Source: a virus. From it: 52,037 nucleotides of DNA. The notes under the pieces were generated by a model. The model did no database searches and was not told the DNA's origin. It saw nothing but the letters and a program-made list of their open reading frames with translations. Location: IMG/VR virus record IMGVR_UViG_3300036826_000115, positions 1 through 52,037 of that record. One strand, given 5' to 3'. This document shows, in pieces, positions 1-9,900 of this stretch; within the stretch, counting starts at the first letter, position 1; the number at the start of each line of letters is the position of its first letter. A program made the translations under genes and the position numbers.

Positions 1-147
1 GCGGGGCGCAACATCAGCGGTGCGACACCTGGGACCTTCGGCAAGGACCAGATGTTCGACATGATCTACGCGATGCCGAACAAGTACCGGAACCAGCCCG
101 GCGTGTCGTGGATCATGTCCCCAGCCCGTCAGATCTCCTGGTGGGAG
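1..147. repeat. Terminal direct repeat, left copy (contig closure)
   Basis: The first 147 bases are the same as the last 147 (51891-52037) except at base 21 (T here, C at 51911). The difference is synonymous (GGT/GGC, Gly) in the capsid gene. A repeat inside one open reading frame, at both extreme ends, is the mark of a circular assembly and not of a packaged terminal repeat. The unique length is about 51,890 bp. The mismatch suggests two strains in the sample. Confidence 0.95.
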
Positions 148-456
148 ACGCTGACCAACCGCGAGTCGGACGCAGGTGACGCGCTCCTGCTCGGGTCCAG
201 CGGTGCCGCCGAGAAGCCGCTGGGCTATGGGATCATCACGCCTCCGGCATGGCCGGACAGCGTGGTCATGCTCACGACCCCGAAGAACTTCCATCGGGTC
301 ATCTCGTGGCAGGTCCGCCGTCGCACGGTCACGGGTGCCACCGACATGGAACTGGCCGCGAAGGACAAGCGGTTCTACATCTTCTTCATCAAGTCAGACG
401 TCATCGTCGAGGAGTTCGACGCCGTCGTCCGTATGCACTCGCTGGCGGCGGTGTGA
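1..456 (+). CDS. Major capsid protein, C-terminal part (continues from the right end)
   Basis: The reading frame is open from base 1 and is the continuation of the frame that starts at 51399. Joined across the 147-base overlap it gives 948 nt, or 315 residues. It forms the icosahedral shell. The identification rests on size, on position directly after portal and protease/scaffold, and on the general look of the sequence (N-terminal arm, acidic QVPYTT region, SWIMSPA motif). These fit HK97-fold coat proteins; no fold could be computed. The stop at 454-456 is followed by a good ribosome site for the next gene. Confidence 0.85.
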   Translation, partial: AGRNISGATPGTFGKDQMFDMIYAMPNKYRNQPGVSWIMSPARQISWWETLTNRESDAGDALLLGSSGAAEKPLGYGIITPPAWPDSVVMLTTPKNFHRVISWQVRRRTVTGATDMELAAKDKRFYIFFIKSDVIVEEFDAVVRMHSLAAV

Positions 457-469
457 GAAAGGGAACCTG

Positions 470-1015
470 ATGCCATACGTCTACGAGGGGGATGCGCCGA
501 CTCGTGTCAACGGCGTCCGGTACGCCCCCGGCAACACCACCGACGACGAGGCCGTGAAGGGGAAGCCCGGCTTCAAGGAGATCAGCGACGACGACGCCGC
601 GAAGGCCGCCGCCTCCCGTCCGGGCACCTTCGGCGACGCCAAGGAGGACTCCTGGAAGGGCAAGTTCGCCGAGAACTCCGAATGGGTCGCGCACGCTGGG
701 ACGAGCGCCGTCCTGAACCGGGTGATCGGTGACGACGAGGCTCCGTATGGCCCGCCGAGTGGCACCATCACCACGAAGCAGGCTGTCATGCGCGACGCGG
801 AGCAGCGCCCGCATTTCGGCGACCTGGAGTGGACTCCCGAAGAGGTTGAGGAGCGCAAGCTGAACGAGATGGGCTCCTCCGGCGAGGTCCAGTACGCTCA
901 GGGCAAGGCCAGTGGGAAGGCCGAGGAGGTCGCGAAGGAGTTGATCGAGGGTGGCGAGGGCACTGCGGAGGCCCCGAAGGCGACCTCCAAGCGCCGCTCT
1001 TCCTCGGAGTCGTAG
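470..1015 (+). CDS. Hypothetical virion-module protein after the capsid gene
   Basis: 181 residues, hydrophilic, rich in Glu, Lys, Ala and Gly, with a Lys/Arg/Ser tail at the C terminus. The ATG at 470 follows AAAGGGAACCTG, a good Shine-Dalgarno, 13 bases after the capsid stop. Small proteins in this place are often decoration proteins or head-completion proteins. The low complexity and charged C terminus would suit something bound to the capsid surface or inside, but nothing recognisable decides this. Confidence 0.75.
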   Translation: MPYVYEGDAPTRVNGVRYAPGNTTDDEAVKGKPGFKEISDDDAAKAAASRPGTFGDAKEDSWKGKFAENSEWVAHAGTSAVLNRVIGDDEAPYGPPSGTITTKQAVMRDAEQRPHFGDLEWTPEEVEERKLNEMGSSGEVQYAQGKASGKAEEVAKELIEGGEGTAEAPKATSKRRSSSES

Positions 1016-1067
1016 TCCTAGGACAATAGCGAAGGACAATGCGGATCGGTCGGGGTAGCGTTCGCTC

Positions 1068-1718
1068 ATGGGTTACCCCACCGCCGCAGAACTGGTCGCC
1101 GAGTCGGTCATCCCTGCTCTGACGAGCCTGAGCCCAGAGCAGCAGGAGGAGCTTTATGCCCAATCCGTCGCAGCCATCGAAGAGTTCTGCGGCCAGACAT
1201 TCGACTACCTCCCAGACACGACCTACGTCCTCAATGGGAGTGGCTCAGACGTCCTCTACCTCCCGAAACGTCTGGAGGTCCTGGCAGCCCTTGTCGTGGA
1301 AGGCAGCGCACTATCCACAGGGGACGTCGTCTTGGACGATCCCTTCGACCGACTCGTGGTGAAGCCGAACGTCACCAGTTCGCTCAACTACTACGAGCAG
1401 GCGCTCTACGAGTTCGAGGGAGCGCTCCCGTACAAGTTCACGTACGACGACGAGAACGTCACCATCACTGGCGACTGGGGCTGGAGTGTATTCCCGCAGC
1501 AGGTCCGGACTGCGATCCGCAAGGACATGGAAGACACCGCCCTCGCAGATACCAACCTCCTCAATCAGACGATCCGTGCCTACCGCAAGTTCGGGATGCG
1601 CGATATCAGCCAGGGGAACCTCCGCGCCACCTTCGGGTTCGCACCTGGTCTTGGTGATGACGTGATCCATCTTCTTCAGCCCTATGTCTGGCTTGGACAA
1701 GTCGGGTACATGGTATGA
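1068..1718 (+). CDS. Head-tail connector (adaptor) protein
   Basis: 216 residues. The N-terminal part ([33 protein letters not shown]) looks like the helical adaptor that docks under the portal (gp6/gp15-like connectors). The later part has a beta region and ends in tryptophan and tyrosine-rich sequence. Order (capsid, small protein, adaptor, then stopper, neck, terminator) supports this. The last four bases overlap the next start (ATGA). Confidence 0.65.
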   Translation: MGYPTAAELVAESVIPALTSLSPEQQEELYAQSVAAIEEFCGQTFDYLPDTTYVLNGSGSDVLYLPKRLEVLAALVVEGSALSTGDVVLDDPFDRLVVKPNVTSSLNYYEQALYEFEGALPYKFTYDDENVTITGDWGWSVFPQQVRTAIRKDMEDTALADTNLLNQTIRAYRKFGMRDISQGNLRATFGFAPGLGDDVIHLLQPYVWLGQVGYMV

Positions 1719-4072
1719 GCGAGGTTCAAACGATCTTCGTGCCGTTCATCGTCACTGCTCGTGATTATGCGGGGAATGTTGTGAACGGCGCGGTCGTAGA
1801 GGTTCGTGATAAGGAAACGCAAGAGCCCGCCACGGTCTATCTTGATGAGGCTGGGACACTCCCGCTCGCCGAGACGATCACCGAAAACGGCGGCAGCGTT
1901 ATCGGATGGATTGAGGGGGAGAAGACGTATGAGTGGCGGGCCTGCTACTCGGGATACGCGCTGGATTGGGTGATTTACTTCGCCCAGATCGCACAGGGTC
2001 CTCGTGGTCCGGCCGGTGGCGACCCAGGACCGCCAGGCCCAGGCGGACCCTCTGGTGCGACTGGGCCTCCGGGTGATACTGGACCTACCGGTCCTCCTGG
2101 ACCACAGGGTGAGCCCGGTCCCCAGGGGATCCAGGGACAACAGGGTATCCAAGGTCCAGCGGGAACAGGTGAGCCGGGCGACCAGGGTATCCCAGGCCCT
2201 CAGGGTCCGCCTGGGACTACTGGACCCCAAGGGGTTCCCGGTCCTACGGGACCCTCTGGTCCTCGCGGTGCCGACGGTGCCGACGGTGCTCAGGGTGCGG
2301 TCGGGCCGATGGGTGGCAAAGGGGATACCGGCCCTCCGGGTCCCGTTGGTCCCGCATCTACCGTTCCCGGCCCTCCTGGGGAGCCTGGCCCGGCTGGTCC
2401 GCAGGGGGTCGCGGGTCCTTCTGGTGCCGACTCGACAGTTCCTGGCCCGCCTGGTCCTCCAGGCCCCGAGGGCATCGAAGGCATTGAAGGGCCGCAGGGC
2501 GTCCAGGGACCGCAGGGTCCGCAGGGGCCTCAAGGGACGCAAGGTCCACAGGGACCGCAGGGTCCTCAGGGCGTCCCCGGTGCTCAAGGTGTTCAAGGTT
2601 CTCAGGGTGAGACAGGCGCGCAAGGTCCGGTGGGTCCGTCCGGCCAGGCGGCAGGGAAGATCTTCTACTTGGATGCCACCGATGATGCCGATATCACTGG
2701 CTACAAGCGACTGCTCTCGTCACCAAGCCCTAATCCTGAGAAACAGCTCACGGTGTCGTGCGGGACGGTCGGTCAGGATGTTCCTGTTGCTTCCTTCGTA
2801 TCAGATGTGGGGCAGCCCGGTGTCACAGATTTCCCGGCTGGGACCGCATCAAGACGGTTCTGGGTCCATCTCAACCAGGGAACCGTCAAGCTCCATCTAC
2901 TCATCTACGCACGCGCCACGAACGGTACTGAGACATTGCAGCGTGATGAGTTCAGCCCGGAGTTCTCCGACAAGACGGTAACGCTTGTCAATTGGATGAC
3001 GACAGTCTTGTCTGCGTATCCGATCAATGCCACCGATCGTATAGTCCTCAAGCTCTACGCCCAGAAGATAAGTGGGAGCGGCACCCTTCAGGTCACAGTT
3101 CACTTCGAGGGGTCATCCGCTGCTTCCCAGATCCAGACCACCATCTCGGCTGGTGCACAGGGGCCTCAGGGACCGGCGGGGCCGACTGGTCCGGGGGTTG
3201 CGACTGGTGGGACTGTGGACCAGCTTCTCGCCAAGAACTCTGGTGCGAACTATGACACGAAGTGGGTCAACGCGCCCTCGGGCGGCGGGTCGGGTGGGCA
3301 CACGATCCAAGATGAGGGCTCGGCGCTCACGGCGCGCACCGGTCTGAACTTCATCGGGGCTGGCGTCACCGCGAGTGATGACGCGGCCAACAACCGAACG
3401 CTCGTTGTGATCCCCGGTAGCAGTGCGAGCACATCGGAGTTGCAATTTCAGGAGACGTTCAGTGGTGACTTGACCGCCTATACGTTCGACACTGGTACTG
3501 GGACATGGACGATCCAGAGTGGTGTTCTAGTCCCGCAGAGTGTCGCTGAGAAAGTTCTCTATCGGACTGGGCTGGTCATGGGTGACAGCTTCAAAGCCAA
3601 GTTGCTGATCGCAGCGCTTGGTGCTGGGAACCCGGCTTTCGACTATGGGGTCATCTGGAAGCGGTCCGATGCGAACAACTATCTCCTCGGACAGCTCATC
3701 AACTCACCGACACAAGGGCTACGGCTTTTCGAGAAGCGTGGAGGGACATTCAACTCGCTTGCCACCGTGAATTTCACAGTTCCTACGCCCGTAGTTGGTG
3801 GAACACCCCTCACGTTGATCGTCCGCCAGCAGCTCGACTCCATCATTCTAGAGGCGTGGGCTTGGGATCGTACTCGTGATCCATCTGGGCAGCCCATGGG
3901 GACACTGACCTTCGTACTGTCCGGTGCCCCGAAGACTGCTTTCGGTGCAGGGACAAGCGGTAATGTCGGTCTGCGCACAGCACCACCCTCTGCTACGACA
4001 ACGACGAGCGGTATTGATGAGTTCGTTGTCGCCAAACCGATTGCCTCAACCGGGAACCCGCAGGACTTCTGA
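1715..4072 (+). CDS. Collagen-like structural fibre (possible head or neck fibre)
   Basis: 785 residues. Residues 1 to about 90 form a beta-rich head domain ([11 protein letters not shown], then [16 protein letters not shown]). About 92-305 are continuous Gly-X-Y triplets rich in GPQ, GPP and GPT, expected to form a collagen triple helix. A middle domain follows, then a second short GXY patch near 480. Next comes a piece common in phage fibres ([16 protein letters not shown], then [11 protein letters not shown]), and last a C-terminal jelly-roll-like domain of about 190 residues that may bind carbohydrate. The gene lies between adaptor and stopper genes, not with the tail fibres, which points to a fibre on the head or neck. 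It overlaps both neighbours by a few bases. Confidence 0.85.
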   Translation: MSEVQTIFVPFIVTARDYAGNVVNGAVVEVRDKETQEPATVYLDEAGTLPLAETITENGGSVIGWIEGEKTYEWRACYSGYALDWVIYFAQIAQGPRGPAGGDPGPPGPGGPSGATGPPGDTGPTGPPGPQGEPGPQGIQGQQGIQGPAGTGEPGDQGIPGPQGPPGTTGPQGVPGPTGPSGPRGADGADGAQGAVGPMGGKGDTGPPGPVGPASTVPGPPGEPGPAGPQGVAGPSGADSTVPGPPGPPGPEGIEGIEGPQGVQGPQGPQGPQGTQGPQGPQGPQGVPGAQGVQGSQGETGAQGPVGPSGQAAGKIFYLDATDDADITGYKRLLSSPSPNPEKQLTVSCGTVGQDVPVASFVSDVGQPGVTDFPAGTASRRFWVHLNQGTVKLHLLIYARATNGTETLQRDEFSPEFSDKTVTLVNWMTTVLSAYPINATDRIVLKLYAQKISGSGTLQVTVHFEGSSAASQIQTTISAGAQGPQGPAGPTGPGVATGGTVDQLLAKNSGANYDTKWVNAPSGGGSGGHTIQDEGSALTARTGLNFIGAGVTASDDAANNRTLVVIPGSSASTSELQFQETFSGDLTAYTFDTGTGTWTIQSGVLVPQSVAEKVLYRTGLVMGDSFKAKLLIAALGAGNPAFDYGVIWKRSDANNYLLGQLINSPTQGLRLFEKRGGTFNSLATVNFTVPTPVVGGTPLTLIVRQQLDSIILEAWAWDRTRDPSGQPMGTLTFVLSGAPKTAFGAGTSGNVGLRTAPPSATTTTSGIDEFVVAKPIASTGNPQDF

Positions 4073-4395
4073 TGCCAGAAGCCACGTTCCCATTCGTTGT
4101 CTACCCCTCTTCCCAATCTCTCCCGTTCTTGAGCTTGGCGCGGTTGATCAGCAACGACGTGTGGGTGGCAGACAACATCCCTATCACCATCTGGCCATCG
4201 CCCGGAGGTGTTACGGAGGTTGGTGCTAGTTACGATCATCAGGGTGAGTCGCCACTCGACAGTGCTGGTCTTTATCGGTTCCCGAATGTGCGGGTTTTCG
4301 TAGATGATGCCCGCTATACGGTTGTGGACATTGAGGAGAACAGGTTCTTACCTCATGTGGCACTCCGCTTGCGTGAGATGAGGCCCATGATCTGA
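4072..4395 (+). CDS. Head-tail stopper-like protein
   Basis: 107 residues, beta-rich, with no membrane segment. Size and place (after the adaptor, before the gp10-like neck protein and tail terminator) fit head-completion stopper proteins of the SPP1 gp16/HK97 gp9 type. Start and stop overlap the neighbouring genes, as in the rest of this tightly coupled operon. The call rests mainly on gene order. Confidence 0.55.
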   Translation: MPEATFPFVVYPSSQSLPFLSLARLISNDVWVADNIPITIWPSPGGVTEVGASYDHQGESPLDSAGLYRFPNVRVFVDDARYTVVDIEENRFLPHVALRLREMRPMI

Positions 4396-5066
4396 TGCCA
4401 CGCGACGATCAAACCGCCGTTGTCAAGGTCACAGCGCGAGGGTTGCGCAAGGCCGAGAAGATCGTCCAGATCCAAGAGAAGTACATCCGAGAACTGCTTC
4501 AGGACACCGTTGGCGAGGTCGGCCTGGTCGGACAGGAGATCTTGCAGGACTACGCGCCCGAGCGCAGCGGGCGCTTGAAGGAGAGCATCGTCGTCACAGG
4601 CCGCAACCGCTCCGCCTATAAGCCGAACATCCGGATCGGTGTCGAGGGTGCCATCAGCGACGAGGGCTTCAACTACTTGAATGTGACACGCTTCGGCCGA
4701 AGGGCAGTTGAGGCGCGGCGGACAAGAGAGGGCTTCCGTCCGGGAGCCGGTATCGGTGCGTCGCGCCTCGCTCGCTCCTACAACATCGAGCCGGGAACAC
4801 CGGGAGCGCAGCATCGTCCGTTCCGGCGACACATGCTCCGGTACTCGCCCGGCCCGCTGGGGAGTCCTTCGATCTACCGGTTCCGTGCTCGTGCGTACCA
4901 TCCCAAGGCAGACTGGGTGCGTCTTGCTCAAGAAGACATCAACACGATGGCCGACTACGCCTTCCAGAAGTTGACGAAGGAGATCGAGTTGGTCCTCACG
5001 AGAGGCACAACCACCCCGAGGAAGGTCACCGTCAAGGTCGCATCGAGGTCCGGTAACTTCCGATGA
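4395..5066 (+). CDS. Neck / tail-completion protein, HK97 gp10-like
   Basis: 223 residues. The segment EILQDYAPERSGRLKESIVV, followed by a beta strand with IRIGVEG, is the usual signature of HK97 gp10-like proteins (a helix, then P-x-x-S/T-G-x-L-x-x-S). These join head and tail. A longer arginine-rich middle (residues 100-160) exceeds the usual size of about 130-180. The stop overlaps the next ATG (ATGA at 5063). Confidence 0.7.
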   Translation: MPRDDQTAVVKVTARGLRKAEKIVQIQEKYIRELLQDTVGEVGLVGQEILQDYAPERSGRLKESIVVTGRNRSAYKPNIRIGVEGAISDEGFNYLNVTRFGRRAVEARRTREGFRPGAGIGASRLARSYNIEPGTPGAQHRPFRRHMLRYSPGPLGSPSIYRFRARAYHPKADWVRLAQEDINTMADYAFQKLTKEIELVLTRGTTTPRKVTVKVASRSGNFR

Positions 5067-5518
5067 TGTTCGGCTCCGACGGGATGGTCACCGCTATCCG
5101 AGACTGGTGTCGGGAGCAGATCCCCGAACTGGAGAACGGATATAACTTCGAGCCGACCGAGAAGACCGTGCTCCCAGATGTGGTGGTGGTCTTGGACACC
5201 AGCTCGGTTGAGTTCGGGGACTCGTCGTTTCCCTTGGTTGCACTCCAGCAGAACGTCATCCAACGGTACGACTGCACCATCAGCTTCATGGTGGACAATA
5301 CGGACCCTGGACCGGCGGCTGAGCAGCTTCGGAGGTTCGCCGACACCCTTCGGGCTCAACTGTTGAAGGACGGTACGCTTGGGCAGAGAGTTCCTGTGGC
5401 CTCACCGTTCGTCACATTTGACTACACACCGCCCTTCGTGGTCTACCCGGATGGCACGAGAGGCCGGGAGATGACCATGACGATCAGCGTCGCGGAACTA
5501 GCGGAGGTGGAGCAGTAG
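5063..5518 (+). CDS. Tail terminator-like protein
   Basis: 151 residues, beginning MMFGSDGMVTAIRDWCREQIPELENGYNF. A short N-terminal helix, then mixed alpha/beta sequence with RYDCTISFMV and a C-terminal strand (REMTMTISVAEL), is the pattern of lambda gpU/SPP1 gp17-type tail terminators. The position between neck protein and tail tube agrees. The stop TAG directly abuts the next ATG. Confidence 0.6.
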   Translation: MMFGSDGMVTAIRDWCREQIPELENGYNFEPTEKTVLPDVVVVLDTSSVEFGDSSFPLVALQQNVIQRYDCTISFMVDNTDPGPAAEQLRRFADTLRAQLLKDGTLGQRVPVASPFVTFDYTPPFVVYPDGTRGREMTMTISVAELAEVEQ

Positions 5519-6187
5519 ATGGCTATGGTCACGGGAGCCTTCCCGTACGACATCGACAATCTGCTGGGCGGGGCGGTCCGGGTGCTCTACGCGCCTGTCT
5601 CCGCTGATGTCCCGGCGAGCATTGACGAAGTGATCGACATGCAGACCCCGTACGCCGTCGTCTCTCCCTGGATGGACTTCGGCGCCACGAAGGAGTCCTT
5701 CACGTACACCCGGGGGTTCGATACCGAAGGGTTCGAGATCCAGCAAGTCCCGGGAGCCATTCTTGAGGACATCACCGACCTGAGCCGCACGATCACGGTC
5801 AGCGTTGCCGAGCTTCGCCCGGAGACGTTGCAGATCATCGAGCAGGGTGTCATCGCGACCGATGTCGCCGCTGGCACAGGTCAGGGCGCTCAGGACATCG
5901 TCAAGTTCGGCTCGTTCAACTCCGTCACGCAGTACCGCATCGCCTGGGTGAGCCGCCGCCATCAGGGCTCCGGCACTGTGGACGAAGGTGGAGGTGTGGT
6001 CCGCGGACGGTTCTTCATGGGTGTCGGCTTCCGCTGTCAGATCACGGCCGACGAGGTGGAGTTCGAGGGCGCGAAGGGCGAGCTCACCGGGCTCGGCCTC
6101 TCCTTCAAGCTCTTCCCAGAACCGGGCGGGGTCTACGGTGAGGAGTACGGGCTCTGGGCGTCTGAACAGGCCGTCGCGACACCCTGA
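5519..6187 (+). CDS. Major tail (tube) protein
   Basis: 222 residues, beta-rich, with no membrane part. It starts MAMVTGAFPYDIDNLLGGAVRVLYAPVSADVP and includes KESFTYTRGFDTEGFEIQQ, as in actinophage tube proteins that stack into hexameric rings. It stands between the terminator and the frameshifted chaperone pair, exactly where the tube gene is expected. Stop and next ATG overlap (TGATG). Confidence 0.75.
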   Translation: MAMVTGAFPYDIDNLLGGAVRVLYAPVSADVPASIDEVIDMQTPYAVVSPWMDFGATKESFTYTRGFDTEGFEIQQVPGAILEDITDLSRTITVSVAELRPETLQIIEQGVIATDVAAGTGQGAQDIVKFGSFNSVTQYRIAWVSRRHQGSGTVDEGGGVVRGRFFMGVGFRCQITADEVEFEGAKGELTGLGLSFKLFPEPGGVYGEEYGLWASEQAVATP

Positions 6188-6726
6188 TGGCGAACACTCG
6201 GAAACTGGAGCGCGACCGCCCGGCTGCGCTCGGGTCAGCAGGCGTGGACGTGGTCCTCGGGGACTACGAGTATCACGTTGTTCCTCAGCGCATCGGCTAT
6301 CTACGCTCGAAGTTCGGAATCGCGCTACAAGGGCTCGATACGGCATCACTCTCCTCAAGCAACATCGTCGAGTTCTTGGGGGACCGCGTCCACGCCGTGC
6401 TGGCCGTTTTCATCCCTGATCTCATGCCCAAGTACGAGTTCCTCGGATACGCCACCCAGGAGGCGTTAGACGCAGACGAGTACAACGAGGAGTACGACCG
6501 CTCACCGTCGCCCACACAGATCAAGGAGGCACTGCTCCTGGGCGCGGAGGTGAATGAGATCGATCTCCTGAAGCACTTGGGAAAACTGATCGGTCCGGAC
6601 CTCATCCAGACGTGGGCGCAGACGGTGATGATCGACTCTATGAAGGCGACCTTGCAGACCTCTGTGGAGTCGAGTGGGGATACACCTGGGACTACGTCTG
6701 GTCTGAGCGGCCCAACCTCGGAGTAG
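6187..6726 (+). CDS. Tail assembly chaperone, upstream (G) product
   Basis: 179 residues. It lies directly before the tape measure gene, is acidic, and its last 115 bases are overlapped by a second reading frame in -1. This is the standard arrangement of the lambda G/GT chaperones that coat the tape measure during tail assembly. The final residues (GTTSGLSGPTSE) look like sequence that is only translated when no frameshift happens. See the next entry for the second frame. Confidence 0.75.
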   Translation: MANTRKLERDRPAALGSAGVDVVLGDYEYHVVPQRIGYLRSKFGIALQGLDTASLSSSNIVEFLGDRVHAVLAVFIPDLMPKYEFLGYATQEALDADEYNEEYDRSPSPTQIKEALLLGAEVNEIDLLKHLGKLIGPDLIQTWAQTVMIDSMKATLQTSVESSGDTPGTTSGLSGPTSE

Positions 6727-6947
6727 AGAGGGGCATCACATACCCGCGTCTGAAGTCACTCCTTCGGGCGCGGCGGCAGCGTCGTCAGCGGGAGATGAAG
6801 GAGCTGGGCACGGTGATGGCCTTCGCCTTCAACGAGCCCTCCAAGCTCGAAACGTTGTTCAAGCCGCACATCGAGGACACACTCGAACGGGCCAAGAAAG
6901 ACCCGGACGAGTGGGACTACGACGAGTGGTGGAACACCGAGTCCTGA
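6612..6947 (+). CDS. Tail assembly chaperone, -1 frameshift (T) extension
   Basis: Open in the -1 frame relative to the previous gene. It contains DLADLCGVEWGYTWDYVWSE, which resembles the start of T domains, then a basic stretch (LRARRQRRQREMK) and an acidic end. It has no good start of its own, so it is probably made only as a G-T fusion. No perfect X-XXY-YYZ heptamer was found in the overlap. GGGGAT at 6676-6681 (in frame GGG GAT) is the nearest slippery-looking sequence, but the T-like similarity begins before it, so the site is unresolved. The given start is where the second frame opens, not a proven boundary. Confidence 0.65.
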   Translation: MGADGDDRLYEGDLADLCGVEWGYTWDYVWSERPNLGVERGITYPRLKSLLRARRQRRQREMKELGTVMAFAFNEPSKLETLFKPHIEDTLERAKKDPDEWDYDEWWNTES

Positions 6948-6959
6948 GAGACTGAGTCC

Positions 6960-9900
6960 ATGGCCGACACCCGCAAGGTCGAGTTCGATTTCAGTGGGTC
7001 GGCAGAGAAGCTCATCAAGACACTGGAGCGGATCGAGCAGCACATCCGCCGTGTGCCTGAGAGCAAGAAGGTAGATATCAGTGCCAAGACGGCGCAGGCT
7101 CGCAAGGAGCTTGACGCCTTCATGGCCGAACTCCGGGCGGCTTCGGAGCAGTCGCCGGAGATCACCGTCCAGTTGAACTTGAAGCGGATGGCCGTGGATG
7201 TGGCACGGGCGAAGGCGATGGTCGCCAGCCTGCCCGAGCGTCGGACCATCACCATCCGTGCCCGAGAGACTGCCTTCGGTCGTCTGGCCAACGCCGCCCG
7301 GCTCGTACAGGGAGCGGCAGATGGCGCTGAGAAGGCCCTAACGACGCTCGGTCAGTCGTCCCAGAACGCCGAGAAGGCGATGGAGGGCCTGACCAGTATC
7401 GGCTCCCACTTGTCCACATTCCTCCGACGCCTCGGCCCCCTCATGGCTGGTCTGGGCATCGCGGTTGCGGCGTCGCTGCTCCCGGCGATCATCGCGCTCG
7501 GTGAGGCGTTCGTCGGGGCAGCGGCGGGAGCGGGAGCACTCGCCACGGCGCTCGGGACCGCACTGGTCCCAGGTGTGATCGCCGCGATCGGCATCATGGG
7601 CCGCTTCAACGCGGTCATGGACGTGCTGAAGTCCAAGCAGGCGGCTGACGATGCGGCGAAGAAGGCGAGTCAGAAAGCCGCGGAGGGTGCGACAGCCGAA
7701 GAAGAGGCGCTGACTAACGCTCGTCGTGCCGCCGCAGATGCCTCCCGTCGTGTGGTTCAGGCCGAAGAAGATCTCGCCGAGGCCCGGAAGAAGGCCCGCG
7801 AGGATATCGCCAATGCCGAGCAGCGTCAGATAGACGCACAGCGGCGCGTTGCCGATGCGACCAGGGCGCTCGCCGATGCGGAGGTGCGCTCCTACCGTCA
7901 GATCCGAGATGCGGTAGAGGCGGCCAGCGACGCGATACGGGACTACGAACACGCGCAGTTGAGCGTCGCGCAGTCGAAGTTGAATACGAAACGCGCCGTC
8001 CAGGAACTGAAGAACCTGCGCAAGCAGACCGGGCTGATCAGTACCGACTTCGATGACCTGTTCAAGAAATTCACCGATGTCAACGTCCCCCTAGATGATC
8101 TCGCACCAGCGCTGAAGAAGGCGGCGCAGCAGGCTGGAGGGATCTCCGGTACGGACCAGCTTGACATCGAACAGGCGATCCTCGATGTGCGCGAGGCGAA
8201 GCTGAACGAGAAGGATGCGACCGACCAACTAAGCGACGCCAACCGCAACATGAACGACACGCAGCAAGACGCTGCGAAGCTCAAGGAGCAGGGCGTTCAT
8301 GGGACGGACACATACCGCACGGCGGTTGAGAACTTGGAATCCGCCCAGCGCGACGCCACCGAGGCCCAGAAGGACTACAACGAGCTCTTGAAGAAGGGTG
8401 TCGAGGGCGCCGATGGTGTCGTCGCCGCGCATGAGGCGCTTGGGGATGCGATCCGTAACGAGAAGCGCCAGTTGGCCGATCTGAAAGACGCCCGCAAGAA
8501 GGCTGCGGAGGGCGACCAGGCGGCCAAAGACGCGATGGATGAGTACAGGCGGAAGCGTGAGGAACTAACCGGTGCGGAGAAGAACTTCCTCGATGCGGTG
8601 GTCAAGTTCCAGGCTGCGTGGAAGACGCTGTGGAAGGGCGCTTCCCAGCCAGTCATAGACGCTGTCGCCAAGATCACCGATACGCTCGCAGGCGCGCTCC
8701 CGTTCCTGGCGGTCCCCATGCAGCAGCTCTCTGAGTCGTGGGGCAAGGCCATCGACAACTTCGTGAGTAAGGTCAGCAGCCTCCAGAACCTCGGCAACCT
8801 CGCCGTTGGTCTTGAGGGGCTGAAGACGATCTCAGAAGACCTGGGTGACATCCTGGGGAATGTCGTCAACACGTTCCTGAACCTGGGGAACGCGGCGATG
8901 CCGTTCCTTCAGGACATGTTCAAGGACTTGAAGAAGGTCACCGGCGCGTGGTCTGACCAGACGAGTGACATCGAGGGTGTGCGCAAGAAGATCGCCCCGA
9001 TGGTCCGTATGTTCAAGCTGTTCGTCGGCATCGTCGCCGCCGTGGGCGATGCACTCCTATCGGTCTTCTCTGCGGGTGCAGCACCGATTGAGGACTTCGT
9101 GAAGTGGATCTTGAAGGGGATCAAGGGCTTCGCGAAGTGGTCCAAGAGTGCGGACGGCCAGAAGAAGATCAAGCAGTTCTTCGAGGACACACTCCCGCTC
9201 GCGAAGAGCCTGATCAAGTTCATCATCGGGTTCGGGAAGATCATCCTCAAGGCGTTCCAATTCATCGCGCCTGTCATCAAGCCTGCGATTGACTCGATCA
9301 ACGATTTCCTCGATATCGGCAACTTCATCCTCGACCTACTTCTCAAGATTCCCACGCCGGTCCGCACGGCCCTCGGCTGGTTGGTGACATTCGGCTTCGC
9401 CTTCCTCAAGATCGGCAAGTTCGCCAAGGGCGCGGCGGAGTTCATCGGGAAGTTCCCGTCCATCGCCGAGGCGGTTGTCGGCTTGCTGAAGGGGATCGGC
9501 AGCAAGATCGTCACGCCTTTCAGAGAGGCGTGGAACGGGATCAAGAGCCTGTTCTCGCTCGTCAACTTCCGGACGCTGTTCGGGGGTATCGGCAGCTTCC
9601 TGCGGGGTGCGCTGACAACGGTCAAGAACATCATCGTCGCGCCGTTCCGGGCTGCCTGGACCACGATCAAGCGCATCTTCACCAGTGGGAAGACCTCGGT
9701 CGGCACGGTCATCAACGGCCTGGTGGACATCTTCAAGGGTGTCGTCAGCAAGCTGAAGCCTGTCTGGGAAGCACTGAAGTCGGGGTTCCGGTCGGCTGTC
9801 GCCGGTGTCAAGAAGATCTTCGACGGCTTCAAGAAGGTCATAGAGGGTGCCATCAATACGGTCACCACCACGGTCAAGAGCGTGGTCAACATCCTTGTCG

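Noticed and set aside
2004-2640. Dense short repeats that might be taken as a CRISPR or satellite array
   Set aside because: The repeats are degenerate nine-base units coding Gly-X-Y triplets in one open frame; there are no constant repeats with spacers.
4690-4700. TCGGCCGA copies at 4.69, 29.9 and 51.47 kb
   Set aside because: These are inside genes and lack the rest of the early element, so they were taken as chance.
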